In this document: positions 45,607-58,079 of the stretch, piece after piece | How the letters are laid out: each line of letters begins with the position of its first letter | Position numbering within the stretch: the first letter of the stretch is position 1 | Assembly (NCBI GenBank): GCA_007258455.2 | Contig: VDFB02254892.1 | Location: 62,001 to 126,000, forward strand | DNA: 64,000 nucleotides | Direction: 5' to 3' | Source of the DNA: Sequoia sempervirens | Lineage: Eukaryota; Streptophyta; Pinopsida; Cupressales; Cupressaceae | Notes under the pieces: generated by a model | The model's database searches: none | What the model was told of the DNA's origin: nothing | The model's input: the letters and a program-made list of their open reading frames with translations, nothing else | Translations under genes and position numbers: made by a program

Positions 45607-47480
45607 ATGGTTGAAACCAGGTTGAAAAGAAAAAAGAGAGACAATATGGCTAACCCACAAGACTTTATAAATCCATTTTCAAACTCTTCACAAGGGACAT
45701 CAAGACCTCACAAATCCTTACTGGACAAGTTTGTCACTAAAGACCAAAAAGGACATGTTTTAGTTGAAGACATAGAGGTTGTTGCTCAAGACCTAGAATT
45801 TTCCTCTTTTGTAGATGAATACTTGGCACAAGACCCCCAACAATATTTAGCAAAATTATTAGTAGAAGGTGCCACATTACCTCCTATATTTGATATCCAT
45901 ACATTGCAAGCTTCATCTACCCAAGGAAACAACACAATGGTCTCTAGTGGCTTTATCCCTCAAGTAAACATATCCATATCATTTGGAGGATCTACCCAAG
46001 ATGCGACAACAGTACACACATCACCCTTTGGTATATCAAACATGACACAAGGCCTTGACTTCACCATAGGAACATCATCTTCAAATCCCTTTGGCACCAA
46101 TAACACAAGAAAAAGTCCCAAAGTTAACATAAACACAACAAATGCCACATCAAACATCAACACTACTAGTGCCATACCACAAATAGGGGTTTCACAAATG
46201 GGAAACATACCTTTCATGAAATTTGGAAATCAACCCAATCCTTTACATAACATTCACATTCCCATCCAGCCAACATCAAACCAAAACCCAGCTTCATACA
46301 TTCCAAACCAAAATCCATCTTACATTCATGCACTAAACCAAAATCCGTCACATAACGTTGGATCCCAAAACACTTTCATAGACCCCAATAATACACCCAA
46401 CACATCACTGACAAAGTGGATGTTTTTCAAACACAAATGCAAGCCCTTCAACAAAAAATAGAAAATATGACAATGTCTAGAAAAAAGACCTATTCGAAAA
46501 AATACTTATGTCCATTTCCCTTTGACAAAAGTTTATACATGCCACCCTTCCCACATGGATATGTCATACCAAACTTTCCTAAGTATAATGGGGGGCATAA
46601 TCCTCTTGAGCACATAAGGGAATTTTCCACAATGTGTATAGAAGTGGCATATGACCCCACATATCTCATGAGACTTTTTCCACGAAGCCTTATTGGAATA
46701 GCACTTGAATGGTTTTCTCAACTTCCATATGGCATAAGATCATGGGGTGAACTTGCTAAAAAAATTGTGGAACATTTTTCCTTTAACATTGACAATGAAA
46801 TCACAATAGCCACCTTATGTCATACTACACAAGATGAAGAAGATAACTTTATTACCTTCTTCCAAAGATGGAGGAGTCTAGCCAGTCGATGTCTAGTTGA
46901 AATACCCAAAAAGAAAAAGGTCACCATATTCCTAGAGAACCTTAATCCAAAATTGAGAAGTGACCTAAGAGTACATTGTTGCACCTCCTTTGTTGAACTA
47001 GTGGAAAAGGGTATCATACTTTAAAAGGATCTCATTGAAAAAGGTGAAATCAAAATTCCAAACAAGAATCCAAATGTCCAAAATGCCCCTAATGAAAAGA
47101 ATAAGTATTGGTCCTGAAACAAGAACGTAACCAATGATGGCATTGTCGGTGCTAAAACTATACATACAGGACCACTCATTACACTTATAGAGGACACAAC
47201 CCCTCTAACAACACACCGAGAAATGTTGATCAAACTGCTAATGTTGTCCAAAACACACAACAACCACGAGCGCAAAGGAAGTTCACAAAACACGAATACA
47301 CTCCCCTAGGGGAACCAATTGAATCATTCTTTAAACAACTGATGCAGCACAACCTTATACAACTTCTTGAGCCAAAAAATATGATCGTATACAATTTAAA
47401 CCCTCTTGGTGGGATGACAACGCTTTTTGCAACTTCCATCAAACTAAGGGGCATAATCTATCACAATGTCGATAGTTGAA
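45607..47480 (+). pseudogene. Gag with zinc knuckle (element B)
   Basis: Starts MVETRLKRKKRDNMANPQDF at 45607. The first 285 codons are low in complexity, rich in Asn, Pro, Ser and Thr, with NQNP words at 46270-46370. After a frameshift near 46420 the capsid-like part reads LCPFPFDKSLYMPPFPHGY, HIREFSTMCIEVAYDPTYLM, RLFPRSLIGIALEWFSQLP, and ENLNPKLRSDLRVHC. A zinc knuckle CNFHQTKGHNLSQC lies at 47428-47469, the same type as in element A. More frameshifts occur after 47024. Confidence 0.82.
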
Positions 47481-47844
47481 AAACATTATACAAGATCTCA
47501 TTGAAAATTGAACTATTGAAGTTAATGGATAGAAAGAACAATCCTCAAATAGTGATCGCAAAGTCTTTTCGGATCAGCTACATGACCATGGAAAAGGAAA
47601 AGCCTCCAATTCAGGAAATAAGACCAATAGTAATTCGCCCAACTATGCTAATGTCAAATATGACTATAACCATAGTACCATCATAAACCACATTTGAGCT
47701 ATCAACGAACATATCAACACCATTACCATAAAGAAACCTCTTGAATGTGTTTTCAACACTCACCGAACTAAGGTAACCATTCAAGGTCCTCCGCCACAAC
47801 AAAAACAATAGTCCTCCAAGCCTCAATACAATTTACTTGACCAG

Positions 47845-48440
47845 TTGGGGAAGACCCCAGCACAAATTTCTATCTTGGAATTGTTGCGTATATCACCCGA
47901 TCATCAAGCTATTTTAGACAAAGCTTTGCGAAACATGACTGTCCCTACCAACCTTGATTTCAATCATTTCCAAGAGATGGTAGGGTACCTAACCAACTCC
48001 CATCATGCAACTTTTTCTAAACAAGATTACTCAACCAGTAAGATAGACCACAATGACTTGTTGCACCTCGAAGTCCTTATTCATAAAGCAAAAGTTAAAC
48101 GAGTCTTGGTAGACAGAGGAGCAGGGTTGAACATTTGCACCTTGAAACTGGCTAAGGCATTAGGCTTCTTGTAAGTGTGTGTAGAAACTACAAAGAGCAT
48201 TTTCATTAAAGCATATGATGACAAAGAAAGGACATATAAAGGAGTCATAACACTTCCTATCAGAATTGGTCCTACAATTATGGATACTACTTTCTAATTC
48301 TTGGATCTTGACCTCCCATATAATCTTCTACTGGGGAGACCATGGATACATGCCATGAAGGTTGTCCTATCCACCTACCATCAATGTCTTAAATTCCCAT
48401 ACAATGGCATCGAGATCATGATAGTTGGTGATACTGATCC
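47845..48440 (+). pseudogene. Aspartic protease region (element B)
   Basis: Linker ISPDHQAILDKALRN, then the active site VKRVLVDRGAGLNICTLKLA (48085-48150). Element A has DGGA here, so one Gly is changed to Arg (GGA to AGA). After stops, the second half reads DLDLPYNLLLGRPWIHAMK (48304-48360), followed by YHQCLKFPYNG. Its neighbours are gag upstream and the G-patch segment downstream. Confidence 0.8.
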
Positions 48441-48742
48441 TTTCCAGTATTGCACTAACCTACAAAGAATACCCAACAACAGGTGCCCATCAATCAGGAG
48501 GCTTCATCATCCACCTCATCCCATTATATTGATCCATCCACCCTCTCCAAACCATCTACTTCCCAAAAACTACCTTCTGCTCCTAAAGTCGAGATCCAAG
48601 ATAAAGGTTATGGAGAGTATCATATGAAAACATCTTATTGTATCATCCAGTTGGTTTCTCCCAAATCATACGATCAACCAACATTAGATAAGAGACAATC
48701 CACAGTCACTATACACATCCCTCCCACAACTACCTTCACAAA

Positions 48743-49387
48743 ATGAGGGAACTAAGTAAAGAGGCTATAAATGAAGAAGATGTGACCTCGTGGATTTATA
48801 AAGAAGACAATGAAGATCATCCTTCACTCGCTCAAATACCTACAAGACAATATGGAAAAGGCTTCAAAATAATGCAGGACAAAGGATATAATGGACATAG
48901 TGGGCTTGGATTACATCAGAATGGGGTGACTAAACCTATCATTGTCTCTAAACGACTGAAAGGTCTAGGGCTTGGGTTTCAACCAATTAAGATTGGTGTT
49001 TCTAGTACCTCAGCACCATCACAAGAGGAAGTACTTTTGAGGCTATTGAGGCATCTAATGAGCCATCTAACCAATGCTATTATGATTCCACTGACTCCAA
49101 TGAATACAAATGGGGCTCGAACAAATCATCTAGTGACTATGAACTTGAAGAAACCTTTAGAGATCCCGACGAGCCCACTTTTGATGAAATATTTAGCCAA
49201 ACCTTTAAAGTTGATCCACCTCAAAATCCATCTCCCTCTAACCAACCTATTCCCAAGAAGATCTAACCTTGACACCTCTAATAATGGCATACCCCTAATC
49301 TATCCCCAGCTTATCAATTGGGATCAACAAGAACCTCCTACTTTGGATACATTTGAGAACGGTGAAGCACTAGATGAGTTCTTGTGA
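48743..49387 (+). pseudogene. Polyprotein segment with G-patch (element B)
   Basis: An open frame of 214 codons. The G-patch is at about 48840-48990: GKGFKIMQDKGYNGHSGLGL, HQNGVTKPIIVSKRLKGLGL, GF. This matches element A at 27310-27534. The rest of the segment is polar and poorly conserved. A stop at 49385-49387 separates it from the RT part. Confidence 0.7.
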
Positions 49388-51214
49388 TTGCAAGAAGGAA
49401 TGCCTAGTGGTGACCATAAGGCTGGATTTACCATAGACTTGGATGACATGGCTTATTTTAGGGATTTTTTTCACCCCTCCAGTCGCAAAAGTAAAAACCA
49501 AAATGAAAAAAATAAAAATGATGAGTCCCTAGGTGAAAATCAAAAGGCGCCTTTGGACAATGAAAAAGTAAAAATAAAGGATGCATCTGAGGGCGAAAAC
49601 TTCTCTAAGGCACCCAAGGATGGAGGGTTGAACGTTCTCCCCATTGCTCAAGAAAATTCACTATTGTTGGTGGAGAAATATATGGAAATCAACATTGGCA
49701 CCAAACATAATCCTCAGTTAATCCATTTTGCAGCATCTTTGACAAAAACAGAGCAACCTAAATTATGTAACTTCTTCACAGAGAGACAAGTCAACTTTGC
49801 ATGGTCATATGCCGACATGCTTGGACTAGATCTTGACCTGATATTACACCATTTTCCATTACAGCCAGGCGCTAAACCAGTCAAACAAAAATTAAGAAAA
49901 ATGCACCCACAAATTGCTTTACTAGTCAAAGTCGAGCTAAAGAAACTATTGGATGTCAGCTTTATCAGATCAATTGATTATGAAAAATGGATTTCCAATC
50001 TCGTACCAGTGACAAAACCATTAGGGGGAATCCGCATCTGCACAGAATTTTGAGATCTAAACAAAGCATGTCCTAAATATGAATTCCCTCTACCAAATAT
50101 CAACATAATTGTGTACCTAATAGCAGGATATGAAATGTTATCCCTCATGGATGGTTTCTCGAGATATAATCAAATCAAAATCACACCTGAAGACCAACAT
50201 AAAATAGCTTTCACTTGTCCATGGCGAACTTATTGTTGGAATGGAATGCCCTTTGGACTTTAAAATGTCGGTGCAACATATCAACAGGATATGACAACCA
50301 TTTTCCATCATCTTATGCACACCATCATGGAAGATTATGTGGATGATTTGCTAGCTAAATCATTGACAAGGGTTGATCACTTACATGTCCTAGATAAGAT
50401 CTTCAAAAGACTGGAAGAATACAAAGTCGGGCTCAATCCTAAAAAGTGTGTATTCGGCGTGACATCAAGAAAACTTCTAGGATACATTATTTTTAGATGA
50501 GGCATCGAAGTGGACCCAGAGAAAGTGAAGGCTATAATAGGCATGCCTCCAACAGCCAATATAAGCCAACTACGAACACTGCAAGGAAGACTACAATCTA
50601 TCAAACACTTCATAGCATAGTTGGAAAACAAAATACATCCCTTTCAGCATCTACTAAGAAAATGGGTACCATTTGTATGGAAAGATAAGTTCCAAGAATA
50701 TTTTCAACAAATGAAGGATTACCTACTTACACCACCAGTGCTAATTCCGCCTATTGATGGATGACCTTTGATTCTCTATATTTCAGCAACAACATCAACG
50801 CTAGGAGCCCTACTTGCACAGACTAATAACGAGAGTCATGAAAGGGCAGTGTATTATATCAACCACACTCTGGTGGGATATGAGCTAAATTACAGTCCAA
50901 TAGAATGTGCTTGACTTGCAATAGTTTTCACTACCCAAAGACTAAGGCACTACATGTTAAACCACCAAACAATGTTGATCACAAAGATAGATCCATTGAA
51001 GTATCTCCTCAGTAAAGCAGCATTAATTGGATGCCAGGTGGCTAAATGGGTTATGATACTTAGTGAATATGATATCCAATATGTCAAAAGAAAGTCTATA
51101 AAAGGAAAAGTTATTTATGACCAACTGGCAGACACACCAACCCAGGAAGATCACCCTCTGGTCTTAGATTTTCCTGATGAATCTATCTTCACTCTGGACA
51201 CTGGAATGGCATAG
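49388..51214 (+). pseudogene. Gypsy reverse transcriptase and Ty3-type RNase H (element B)
   Basis: Entry VNFAWSYADMLGLDLD and VKQKLRKMHPQIALLVKVEL. RT core: WISNLVPVTKPLGGIRICTE, then a stop, LNKACPKYEFPLPN, SLMDGFSRYNQI, and the intact catalytic box MEDYVDDLLAKS at 50327-50362. Connection: NPKKCVFGVTSRKLLGYI. RNase H: SATTSTLGALLAQ, YSPIECA, RLRHYMLNHQTMLITKIDPL, KWVMILSEYDIQYV. There are stops at 50051 (CGA to TGA), 50261, 50498, 50618, 50762 and 50912, but few frameshifts, so the order is easy to follow. Confidence 0.88.
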
Positions 51215-51570
51215 AAGTTATACTTTGATGGATCTCACACAAACCATGGCTCGGGGGCTGGCATATTATTTATCACACCACAAGGTGACACTATCCCTAA
51301 GTCATTCAAAATTGCTTTTTCATGCACCAACAATATAGCAGAATATGAGGCTCTTTTAACTGGATTATGAATGGAAATCAAGAGGAAGATCAAGCACTTA
51401 CAGGTTTATGGAGATTCTCAACTGGTAATCTGACAAGTTAATGACGACTATGACACCAAAGATGAAAAGCTTGCCCCATACAAATGGATGACAGATAGCT
51501 TCAGGTAATATTTTGACAACATACTTTGTCATCAGATGCCCCACATCTAGAACAAAGTAGTTGATGCTAT
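51215..51570 (+). pseudogene. Second, archaeal-type RNase H (element B)
   Basis: LYFDGSHTNHGSGAGILFIT (51219-51280), AFSCTNNIAEYEALLTGL, VYGDSQLVI (51402-51430) and NKVVDAMATIGSLLD. Unlike element A it keeps the GDSQLV Asp. Stops interrupt it at 51368 and 51431. Confidence 0.82.
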
Positions 51571-52815
51571 GGCTACCATTGGTTCACTCTTGGACATACC
51601 TAGTAACATGCCTAAATTTGAGTTTTTGGTAGAACAGCTTTTGGTCCCTACCTTTGACATCCCAAATTCAGAGATGGTGTGTGAACTTGTTGGTCCCAAT
51701 TCCCCATAGTAAAAGGGCATGTATGAGTATCTCTGTGCCCAAATGCTACCGCCTAATCTCTTGAACAACCAACGTAGGAAATTTATCTATAAATCCTTCA
51801 AATATGCCATCATCGGTGACACCCTTTATAGACGTGCCCTAGAAAATACCTTATTAAGATATCTCAATATCAAAGAAGTGCAAGTGACCTTTTGTGGGGT
51901 GCATGAGGGTATATGTGGAGCCCACTCTAGCAGTCTGACCTTAGCCAAGAAGATTATGAGACTAGGCTATTACTAGCCTACAATGGAAAAATACTCATAT
52001 CTCTTTGTCAAGAAATGTCAACAATGTCAAATCCATGGATTGAAGCTATTCCCTTGACCTATATTATCGACATAAAAATTTCTAAGTTCATCCTTAACTA
52101 CATCATTTGTCAGTATGGTGTTCCTCAATCCATAATCACAGATAATGGTCGCCCATTCAAAAATCATGAAGTATGTCATCTATGTGAGAAATTCCATATC
52201 CAACATCACTTTTCCACTCCCTATTACCCACAAGGTAACGGCCAAGCTGAGGAATCTAACAAAAAAATCCAAAGAATCCTTAAAAAGACCATCAATGACG
52301 CTGGTCATGATTGGAATTTATAGCTTAACCCTAGCCTATGGGCTTACCACACAAGCATCCACACTCCCACTAGTGCCACTTCATATTTTGTGGTCTTTGG
52401 TTCTAAAGCCATCTTTTCTATTGAGGTTGAAATTCATTCCCTAAGGGTGTCTCTGAAAGGGCATATTGACAATGAAGAGTACCATGTGTCAAGACTACAT
52501 GAGCTAGAATTACTATATGAACGAAGAAAAAAGGCACTAGATCACCTCCAAGCATTTCAAAATCATCTTCATCGCATCTATAACAAGAAAGTCTTAAATC
52601 AACACTTTGATATTGGTGACCTAGTTTTAATGGAAAATCCATATAATCAAGCAAAAAGAGAAAAACCAGGAAAGTTCGAGCCAAACTGGTTGGGGCCTTA
52701 CATTGTCACATAAGTCTTTGGATCAAGAGCATACCAACTTTCTACCCCTGAAGGAGAACCATTGTCAGAGTCAATCAACAGTCTTCATCTGAACCAGGAG
52801 CTTTGCCTTAATCAT
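51571..52815 (+). pseudogene. Gypsy integrase with internal deletion (element B)
   Basis: Zinc-binding domain: HEGICGAHSSSLTLAKKIMR and KKCQQCQIHG (51900-52035). Immediately after CQIHG the sequence jumps to WIEAIPLTYI. Compared with element A, about 40 residues are missing, including the GIDLIG segment with the first catalytic Asp. The second Asp (IITDNGRPFKNHE, 52130-52170) and the Glu (GNGQAEESNK, 52233-52263) remain. The C-terminal part reads GKFEPNWLGPYIV, RAYQLSTPEGEPLSES and LNQELCLNH. Confidence 0.85.
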
Positions 52816-55030
52816 AGAAAATGCAATATATATATATAAATGAAAAATACAAAAAAATCGTTACCTAGATGAAAACTTGGCAAATAGGCATCTTGGTAAC
52901 ATCAAAAAAATTGAAAAATAAATAAAATAGTAAAGAGGAATAATTCATCCAATAGTGAAAACCACTTCGGTGGTGCTTTGGATAAGTACCATGGTGAAAA
53001 CCTGGCAAACAAGCACCATGTGTAGTCGACTTTTCTCCTTCTGTTGTCATTCCAATTTTAATTCCCTTTCATATCACCTATCTTTCACATCCATGTTCCA
53101 TCTCATTTATCCTCTTCATATCACTCATAATAAATGCTTGTCATTTCCATAGTTTGGAATGATTGACATCAAGCACACTTTGCATCCCCATTCCATTCTA
53201 TTCATGTTAAATTGGTCTTATACCCGACCGAGGGCAGGTACTTGAATTATGTCATTTGGATCTTACACTTGTTCAAAGGTCATAAAACCACCAAAAAAGA
53301 CAAAAAAAATTATAAAATGTCCTAAAAAAACCCAAAAACATCCAAATAGTCTTCAAAATCCCAAAAATAGAGTCAAAGTCAGTCATGTCAGTTAGTCTTT
53401 GTCATGTCGAACTAAATTGCCTTTGCGACTGGGCATAGGCAAGGCCATCTGTCGATGCACCACTGAGGCATTAGGTCAGTCCTTTTAGATTTGTCAAAAT
53501 AAAATCATGACTTAGTCCTTTGTCAATAAAAACAAATTCAAGGGTCAAATTGAACTACAAGGTCTTTGCGCATTGCTGCGTAGGCAAGGCCATATATCAA
53601 TGAGCCCCTGAGGCCCCCTAAGTTAGTCCTTTAGGGTTCGTCGCGTTAGTCAAATAATTCAGACATTCTAGTCAAAACACCAAACAGTTGTCAAAAAATC
53701 AAGGCAAGTCACGCATCAACAAGACAGACAAGCCAACAAGGTCATTAGGTCAAATCAAACAAATTATCAAAATAGTCAAACCATCAAAATAATTAACCTA
53801 TGTCTTATACAGGATGTGTCCTTCCTAAAACCAGACATTGTCATTTAGTCAAACCTCGTCATTTGCCTTATACAGATGGTCACATGATCGAAACTAGACT
53901 CGACGTCTTATACGATATGTGTCTTTCTTGAAACCAGGCTTTATCAAAGAATCAACCTATCACTACCCTCAACAATTAAATATCAAACAATCAAACTTTG
54001 GCAAACACTCTTACTGGTTGTTGACATTGTGGCTTGTTTTGTCTTATTTTTCTCTTTTGGCTTTGTCTTTGAGTTAGGTTACTAGCTTCCTCAAGGATGT
54101 CCCATGAAGTATTTATAGGAGCGATGATGTCTCGGGACTCTTTTCTTTGACTGTTGCTTGCATATTTCCTTGGCAAAAAGACTGGGGCAACTTAGTCCTT
54201 ACTATGAGTTAGGACATTCCTTGTTTGTGACTGTCTATTTTTCGCAAGTGGATGACCTTGCACACCTTGATTTATCTCATGTCATGGTGTTTGTTATCCA
54301 TTTGTATCATTTTAACACCCAATGATGATCAATGCAAGGCCTATTATGTTTTGGAAAAATATTGAATTCATTCTAATACTAATATCCATTTATACTAACA
54401 TCCATGTCTTCCGCGCTAACACTTCTTCTTTCTTGCATTATGACAGCATCCTGTGACACATAAAAAAATGATCATTTCATACACATTCATATTAGAAGCA
54501 TCACTTAAGCATTGTCATACATACATACATATTAAATCATACATATAGGTTTCATTTGAAAATACAAAAATATAGACATCTATTGCATTTAGCAATCCAT
54601 TTTATAGTATACATTTATTATTATCTCATTTCACAACAATCATGTATCGCATAGCATATTACTACATTGCATACATTCACATGGGATCACAAATACATAA
54701 AATCACATTGCATTTCATAACCATAAGCATAGAATCAATACATGACATCCATAGCATCATAAAAGTAAATGAATACATCATCATATAGAATTAAGACATC
54801 ATCATAGGCTGCATGAATATCATAAAGCATGCATCATCATCCATAACGCATATATAATAAAAGACTACATAGCATAGTAAAGAACAACATATCATATAAT
54901 CACCGCCAAAAATGATATATATCTCAAAAAAGTGTCACAGTAATAATGTCATAATGTATCTCCTAGAATAGAGCTCGCAAGCTCGATGGATACAAAATAC
55001 AAGTGTCAAAATAAATAAGTCAACAAAGGT
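52816..55030 (+). other. Element B 3' non-coding region with conserved blocks
   Basis: Downstream of pol, 52953-53018 matches the conserved block of element A. The cassette with TAGGCAAGGCCAT and a following GCCCCTGAGGC-like box occurs at 53434 and at 53579, 145 bp apart, as in element A (147 bp). From 54440 the sequence becomes rich in CATACAT/ATCAT words, with a CATA run near 54508-54528. No gene seen on the plus strand. Confidence 0.65.
52953..53018 (+). other. Conserved block after pol in element B
   Basis: TAGTGAAAACCACTTCGGTG, then AAGTACCATGGTGAAAACC and GGCAAACAAGCACC. The counterpart is 23387-23452 (minus) in element A. A shorter related stretch is at 52870-52897 (GATGAAAACTTGGCAAATAGG). 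Confidence 0.6.
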
Positions 55031-57700
55031 CTATCCAGATCTACCATGATCTCCAGAACCTGTGCTGCTACTCTCACCCCAACTAGATCGGCTGTGTGAC
55101 CATTTATTGTGGGACCAACCACTACTAGATGCCACTGATGCACTAGGTGCCCTACGCTCAACTAGGACTGCCTCCTCATACAGGTCTTAGTAATACTACT
55201 CTCGCCTCCCTGCTCTAATAAGTTCCTATGCAATGTCAACGGAAAACCTCGTGCATACGACTGCAAAGTCAATGAACCTTTGATTTGCATCTTGTGTCTG
55301 GATCACTGCTCTATCTCTCTCCGACTACAAGGTATCTCTCTCTACTTGTAGACTGTCTCTCTCCACCCGTAGAGCCTACAGCCTAGCCTCCAATGCTTGT
55401 ATTCTAGCTTGCAGACTCGCCAACTCCTGATCTCAATCCCATGTACCCACTCTAATCAGTACATCCTCAAATACATCAGCACCATGAAAAATCCTCTCGC
55501 ATAGGATCTGCTCATCCTTTCCCATCTCCTCCTCCTCAAACTTCTCAGCATGCCCTACTATCTCCACATCCATAGCGCCTGCACCCGCTAACACATCAGG
55601 TTGCACTGCATTGAGATACTCTCCCTCTACCTCTACATCTGCCATGACCTCCTCCTATTGGACCTCCTCCTGATGGCCCTCCTCCTGACAGCCCTCCTCA
55701 TCTCTCTCCTCCTCCTCTCCCTCCTCTCGGATAAGAGAAAGTGACCCACTCCTCCTCCTCCATAATCTTCACCGATGTCTTCTCCCGCCATCCCCTCCTC
55801 TTCTCCCCCTGCCACCATCACCGCCATCTCCTATGTCTCCTCTGTCATCACCTTGACCACCACCTCCTCTCCCCCTCCCTCTACCTCTCCTTTCCCAAGG
55901 ACCCTGTACTTGTCTAACCACTGGCATTGGCTAACCTAGATCTATCAATGGCACAGGCCTATGTGTACACCACCAAGCATCATACTTAGTTGTAGTCCTT
56001 GCATTTGTTGTACCTCCTCTCCATCCCCAGAGTAAGGCCTAAAACCCATCTATCTATTGCTTTGTTGTCACTACTGCAATCATGGGACCCCATGGCATCA
56101 CCTCCCTAGATGACCATGTGAACACTGCTAATCCCCGTGGCTCCCCCTACTGCTCACTGAACTATCGAAGAACTCTATCTGGAAAATACCGAGCTTAATA
56201 ATATGCACTAACTAAACAGTCTATCTAATCAAATATCTCTCTTTCCAACACCATGGTAAATGTTGACCTTCATCTGGCCATTACGCACAATCCATCCATG
56301 GCCTCCATATAAATTTGACCAGAGTATCTAACCCATGTCACAAGTAACCAATATTGTCGACATGTATCTTTGTAACTACTCCTCTGTACATATATACATA
56401 GGGTACGATACTCTCCAACTGTCAACCCACTGGTGGACGGAACACTGCAATGTGCTCCTAGGCCCAGACCATCAAAAGGGTAACGTCGTAGCTCATAGAC
56501 TGTCCCTTCCAATATAATATGTCATGCAACTGAAAATACACCATCGCAAGAAAACATGGCCCCCATGCATACATTGTCTCACTAGCCATCATCCTGGCAA
56601 CATATTCCCCCATCTGACAGGAATTCCATGTCCTCGATGATCCAATATCACTATCCTAGCTATCACTGTGCACAGAACGCAGTCAAATCACACATACCAT
56701 GTAGCTAGTGTCTCCCATCGGATCTCATATCGCTCAATCCAAAGTTGTGACACATCATCATATACATAATAGGTGGAAAATGGCCGATACCCCTGGTTAG
56801 GATTGTACTAAACCCGCTCACCTTGGATCGGTAATCGAAGAATCCTGTAGACATCCTCCAGGGTGATTGTAGCCTCTCCTATAGGCAGATGAAATGAACA
56901 TGTCTCTGAATGCCACCACTCAGAAAGTGCAATCAACATCCCTCTGTTTTCCCTAATGATGGGCATGAATGTAATGTGAGATAAACCAAGACGCCACAAC
57001 CTGCGCCTCTCACCACTAGTCAACTAATCTCGTAATCGATATGTCTCCAACGGTGGTGACTCCCATGTATATATTGGAACTAGGTGAACCTATGGTCAAC
57101 ATGACAAACACTGGGTTAGTTAAAGTAACCTATCTCAACCTATTGTACACATGTCATAAGAGAAAATCCATCCTAAGTTGGGGTAACCTTAAAATTAATC
57201 AATTGTGTCGCATAAATTACACTTGCATCATAGAGTTTTCAATTGCGTCACAGGATAGCGAATGCGTCTCAAGAGCTCGATTGCGTCGAACACCCAACTC
57301 AGTTGTGACCTATACCTACATTTGTGTCATTCTATAGCAATTGGGGCTAAGCCCTAATCGGTTCTGCACAACTACAGTTAGTTGCATCATGCATACCAAA
57401 TGCAGTTAATCAAACTCTGAATGCGTTGAAACCTAACACTTGCATTGCAAAATTGAAAAACCTATCCTAGCCTAAGCGTGTTCTGAATAGTTGCATTGAT
57501 TCGCAATTGATTGCATTGAACACAATAGCATTTGCGGCTATCCCCGAACGACGCAATTGACTATCAAATTTGTACTATGCCTAAAAAATGTGTGAAATTA
57601 AAAATTGACAAGATGGGTTTGTAGCCAGTCACCGAATCTCCTGCGCCCTCTGGTCGTCTGAACGTTTGCACTTTGTAGGCTATGTGCTCACTATGAGGAA
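55031..57700 (-). pseudogene. Antisense plant mobile domain (PMD) gene of element B
   Basis: On the strand opposite to element B, between integrase and 3' LTR. The PMD reads LSEWWHSETCSFHLPIGEAT, then ITLEDVYRILRLPIQGERV (56808-56930). It aligns with the element A gene (ERWHSDTSSFHLLTGKVTVT, LEDVWRI). Upstream, in frame, is SPPLETYRLRD. The stretch from about 57100 to 57600 is non-coding and probably an intron, since exon-1-like sequence lies near 57630-57700. The C-terminal part has an acidic segment (EKFEEEEMGKDEQIL) and a coiled coil, QELASLQARIQALEARL, then RVERDSLQVERDTL (55320-55440). The frame shifts between 55650 and 56800 and there are several stops. It probably ends at 55031. Confidence 0.66.
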
Positions 57701-57777
57701 TTCACTCCATCTTCACTCAGAGCTCCTAGTATTCCAAGTCTAAATGTGCAAAATGAGCCCTAAAATTTCCAATTTCC

Positions 57778-57785
57778 TATTTATA
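57778..57785 (-). promoter_or_regulatory. TATA box of the antisense PMD gene in element B
   Basis: GGTATAAATAGG on the minus strand, in the position corresponding to 11350-11357 in element A. Confidence 0.6.
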
Positions 57786-58065
57786 CCCCATCAAAATTAG
57801 GGTGTTAATGGGATTTGTGTTGGTTGCACTCTGTTTAAGCCTTGAAATGGAATTCTGACTACCCCGATGGTCTTGAAAATCATTTCTTTCGCTGACATAG
57901 CATTTTTGCCTATTAATTTGACTTTTCAGAACAATTTTCAAATTTTTTTGGAAAATTTTGAAAATTTTGTAAAATTCTTCCAAAGGGGCATAAGTCTACC
58001 CTACTTACACTAGGGCACCTTTGACTCAAATTTCTTTGACACAAATCGATAAACTGCATTGTATC

Positions 58066-58079
58066 AAAGAGGGGCAAAA
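58066..58079 (+). promoter_or_regulatory. Polypurine tract of element B
   Basis: AAAGAGGGGCAAAA directly before the LTR start TGTAGACAC; it differs from that of element A by one base. Confidence 0.88.

Noticed and set aside
55633..55827. Arg-rich minus-strand frame that looks like a nucleic-acid-binding tail.
   Set aside because: Built from CTCCTC repeats in the degenerate part of the PMD gene; the frame is not continuous with the PMD core, so it was not listed separately.
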